Positions 4,204 through 5,007 of a stretch of 5,007 nt of DNA are shown here, in pieces. How positions within the stretch are numbered: position 1 is the stretch's first letter; each line of letters opens with the position of its first letter. The position numbers and the translations under genes were made by a program. The notes under the pieces were generated by a model. That model was not told where the DNA came from. It was given only the letters and a program-made list of their open reading frames with translations, and did not search any database. Source of the stretch: Thermogutta sp. (GTDB lineage: Bacteria; Planctomycetota; Planctomycetia; Pirellulales; Thermoguttaceae); contig NZ_JACIYL010000283.1 of NCBI RefSeq assembly GCF_014359955.1, positions 1 through 5,007 of the forward strand, read 5' to 3'.

Positions 4204-5007
4204 GTGGGTTGCCCTGACAATAAAAAACGGTGTGTGGGAACGCCGATGCTGCGTGTGGCAGGCCATCATCTGATTGTTGCTGTGAGCCTGATTGTAGGGA
4301 CGCTGGGATTTTTGCTACCTTCTCAGCCCGTTTCCACGCAGGAACTGAGCCGCGTTCTTTTCGAAAAGGAGTCTCTCTACCACTATGTGCGAGTGGTGGA
4401 GGAAGGCAATATTCGTCGCCTTCAGTTCCGGCGATCCGGGATCGATTTTGAAGAATCTGCCATCAACATCCGGAATCCTCTCGATTTCCCTCTCCATTAC
4501 TACAAACTCATGATGGCGGGGTTTATTCACTGCCCCAATCCGCAGCGCATTCTCTTTGTAGGATTGGGCGGGGGAACACTCGTCCGGGCGATCCGACATT
4601 ACTATCCCACCGTCCAGATTGATGTGATCGAGCTGGATCCCGTGGTCGTGGAAGTTGCCCGGGCGTATTTCGGATTCCAGGAAGATAGCCGGATGAAAGT
4701 GTACATTCGCGATGCGCGGGTGCAGATGAACCGCCTGGCAAGAGATGGCGTCCGCTATGACATGATCTTCCTCGACGCTTTTCGGGGCGGCTACATTCCG
4801 TACCACCTCACGACCCAGGAGTTCATGGAGCTGGTGGCCAAACTCCTGGAGGACGACGGCGTGGTTGTGAGCAACCTTCAGCCCGGTTTTGCCTCGTATC
4901 ATTATCAGCGGCGGACGATCGCGCGGGTGTTTCCCTCGGAATGGTCCTACGGCCGGTATGGAAACGTGATTGTCGTGGCCAGCAAAAAACGCCAAAATTT
5001 ACCACGC
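4204..5007 (+). CDS. Spermidine-synthase-like protein, membrane-anchored, C-terminus cut by the window edge
   Basis: The frame is open to the window edge, giving 268 residues from GTG 4204 or 254 from ATG 4246. Numbers below count from 4246. A hydrophobic segment at 8-24 could be a signal anchor. The Rossmann-like core of the spermidine synthase/methyltransferase fold follows: FVGLGGGTLVRAI (104-116), IELDP (128-132) with E129 for the ribose, RDA (155-157), and YDMIFLDAFRGGYIPYHLTT (171-190), then EFMELVAKLLEDDGVVVSN. True aminopropyltransferases use a D-S/T-S/T-D-P motif after this strand. Here the first Asp is D177 and the second is replaced (DAFRG), so spermidine synthesis is doubtful, although nucleotide (SAM-type) binding looks intact. 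The upstream six-helix gene supplies the membrane half found fused in related proteins. The GTG 4204 start is chosen for its AGGAG; 4246 and 4144 remain possible. Confidence 0.8.
   Translation, partial: MGCPDNKKRCVGTPMLRVAGHHLIVAVSLIVGTLGFLLPSQPVSTQELSRVLFEKESLYHYVRVVEEGNIRRLQFRRSGIDFEESAINIRNPLDFPLHYYKLMMAGFIHCPNPQRILFVGLGGGTLVRAIRHYYPTVQIDVIELDPVVVEVARAYFGFQEDSRMKVYIRDARVQMNRLARDGVRYDMIFLDAFRGGYIPYHLTTQEFMELVAKLLEDDGVVVSNLQPGFASYHYQRRTIARVFPSEWSYGRYGNVIVVASKKRQNLPR

Noticed and set aside
4315..4995. 226-codon minus-strand open frame opposite the synthase-like gene
   Set aside because: The + strand carries the GLGGG, ELDP and LDAF motifs in order. The antisense product has no recognisable domain.

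Overview
The window looks like a bacterial chromosome segment of moderately high G+C. Genes are spaced rather than packed, leaders are leaderful, and two genes have clear Shine-Dalgarno (SD) sequences. The mix of genes is a degenerate muconate-lactonizing-enzyme (MLE) relative, a small c-type cytochrome built from cytochrome c'-like helical repeats, and a membrane protein plus spermidine-synthase-like pair. This mix would fit Planctomycetota, but that is an inference from gene content and no phylogenetic marker is present. I see no rRNA, tRNA, CRISPR array, insertion sequence or phage gene.

Layout. Bases 1-50 may hold the last 15 codons of a + strand gene, and 51-235 shows no gene. Two minus-strand genes follow, transcribed right to left: an enolase-superfamily (MLE-like) protein (769-1821) and, 47 bases downstream of it, a small cysteine-rich zinc-binding protein (236-721). 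They probably form a short operon read from a promoter near 1908-1936. Bases 1822-2135 are a divergent intergenic region with dyads and candidate promoters in both directions.

On the + strand, an exported c-type cytochrome (2136-2912) has a strong SD, a signal peptide and a single CxxCH motif near its C-terminus. A rho-independent terminator follows at 3027-3059. After a second intergenic stretch with a candidate promoter (3256-3284) come a six-helix membrane protein (3341-4021) and a spermidine-synthase-fold protein (4204 to the window edge, incomplete). In many bacteria these two modules are fused in one polypeptide. Here they are two genes separated by 182 noncoding bases that carry an 8-bp hairpin and an 11-bp tandem repeat.

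Three of the proteins share a theme of recognisable folds with missing catalytic or cofactor residues. The MLE-like protein appears to have lost both catalytic lysines and two of the three metal ligands. The cytochrome has two helical repeats of which only the second binds heme. The spermidine-synthase-like protein keeps the nucleotide-binding motifs but lacks the second aspartate of the aminopropyltransferase DxxD motif. These are the points most worth a second look. I found no convincing evidence of a new defence or mobile system.
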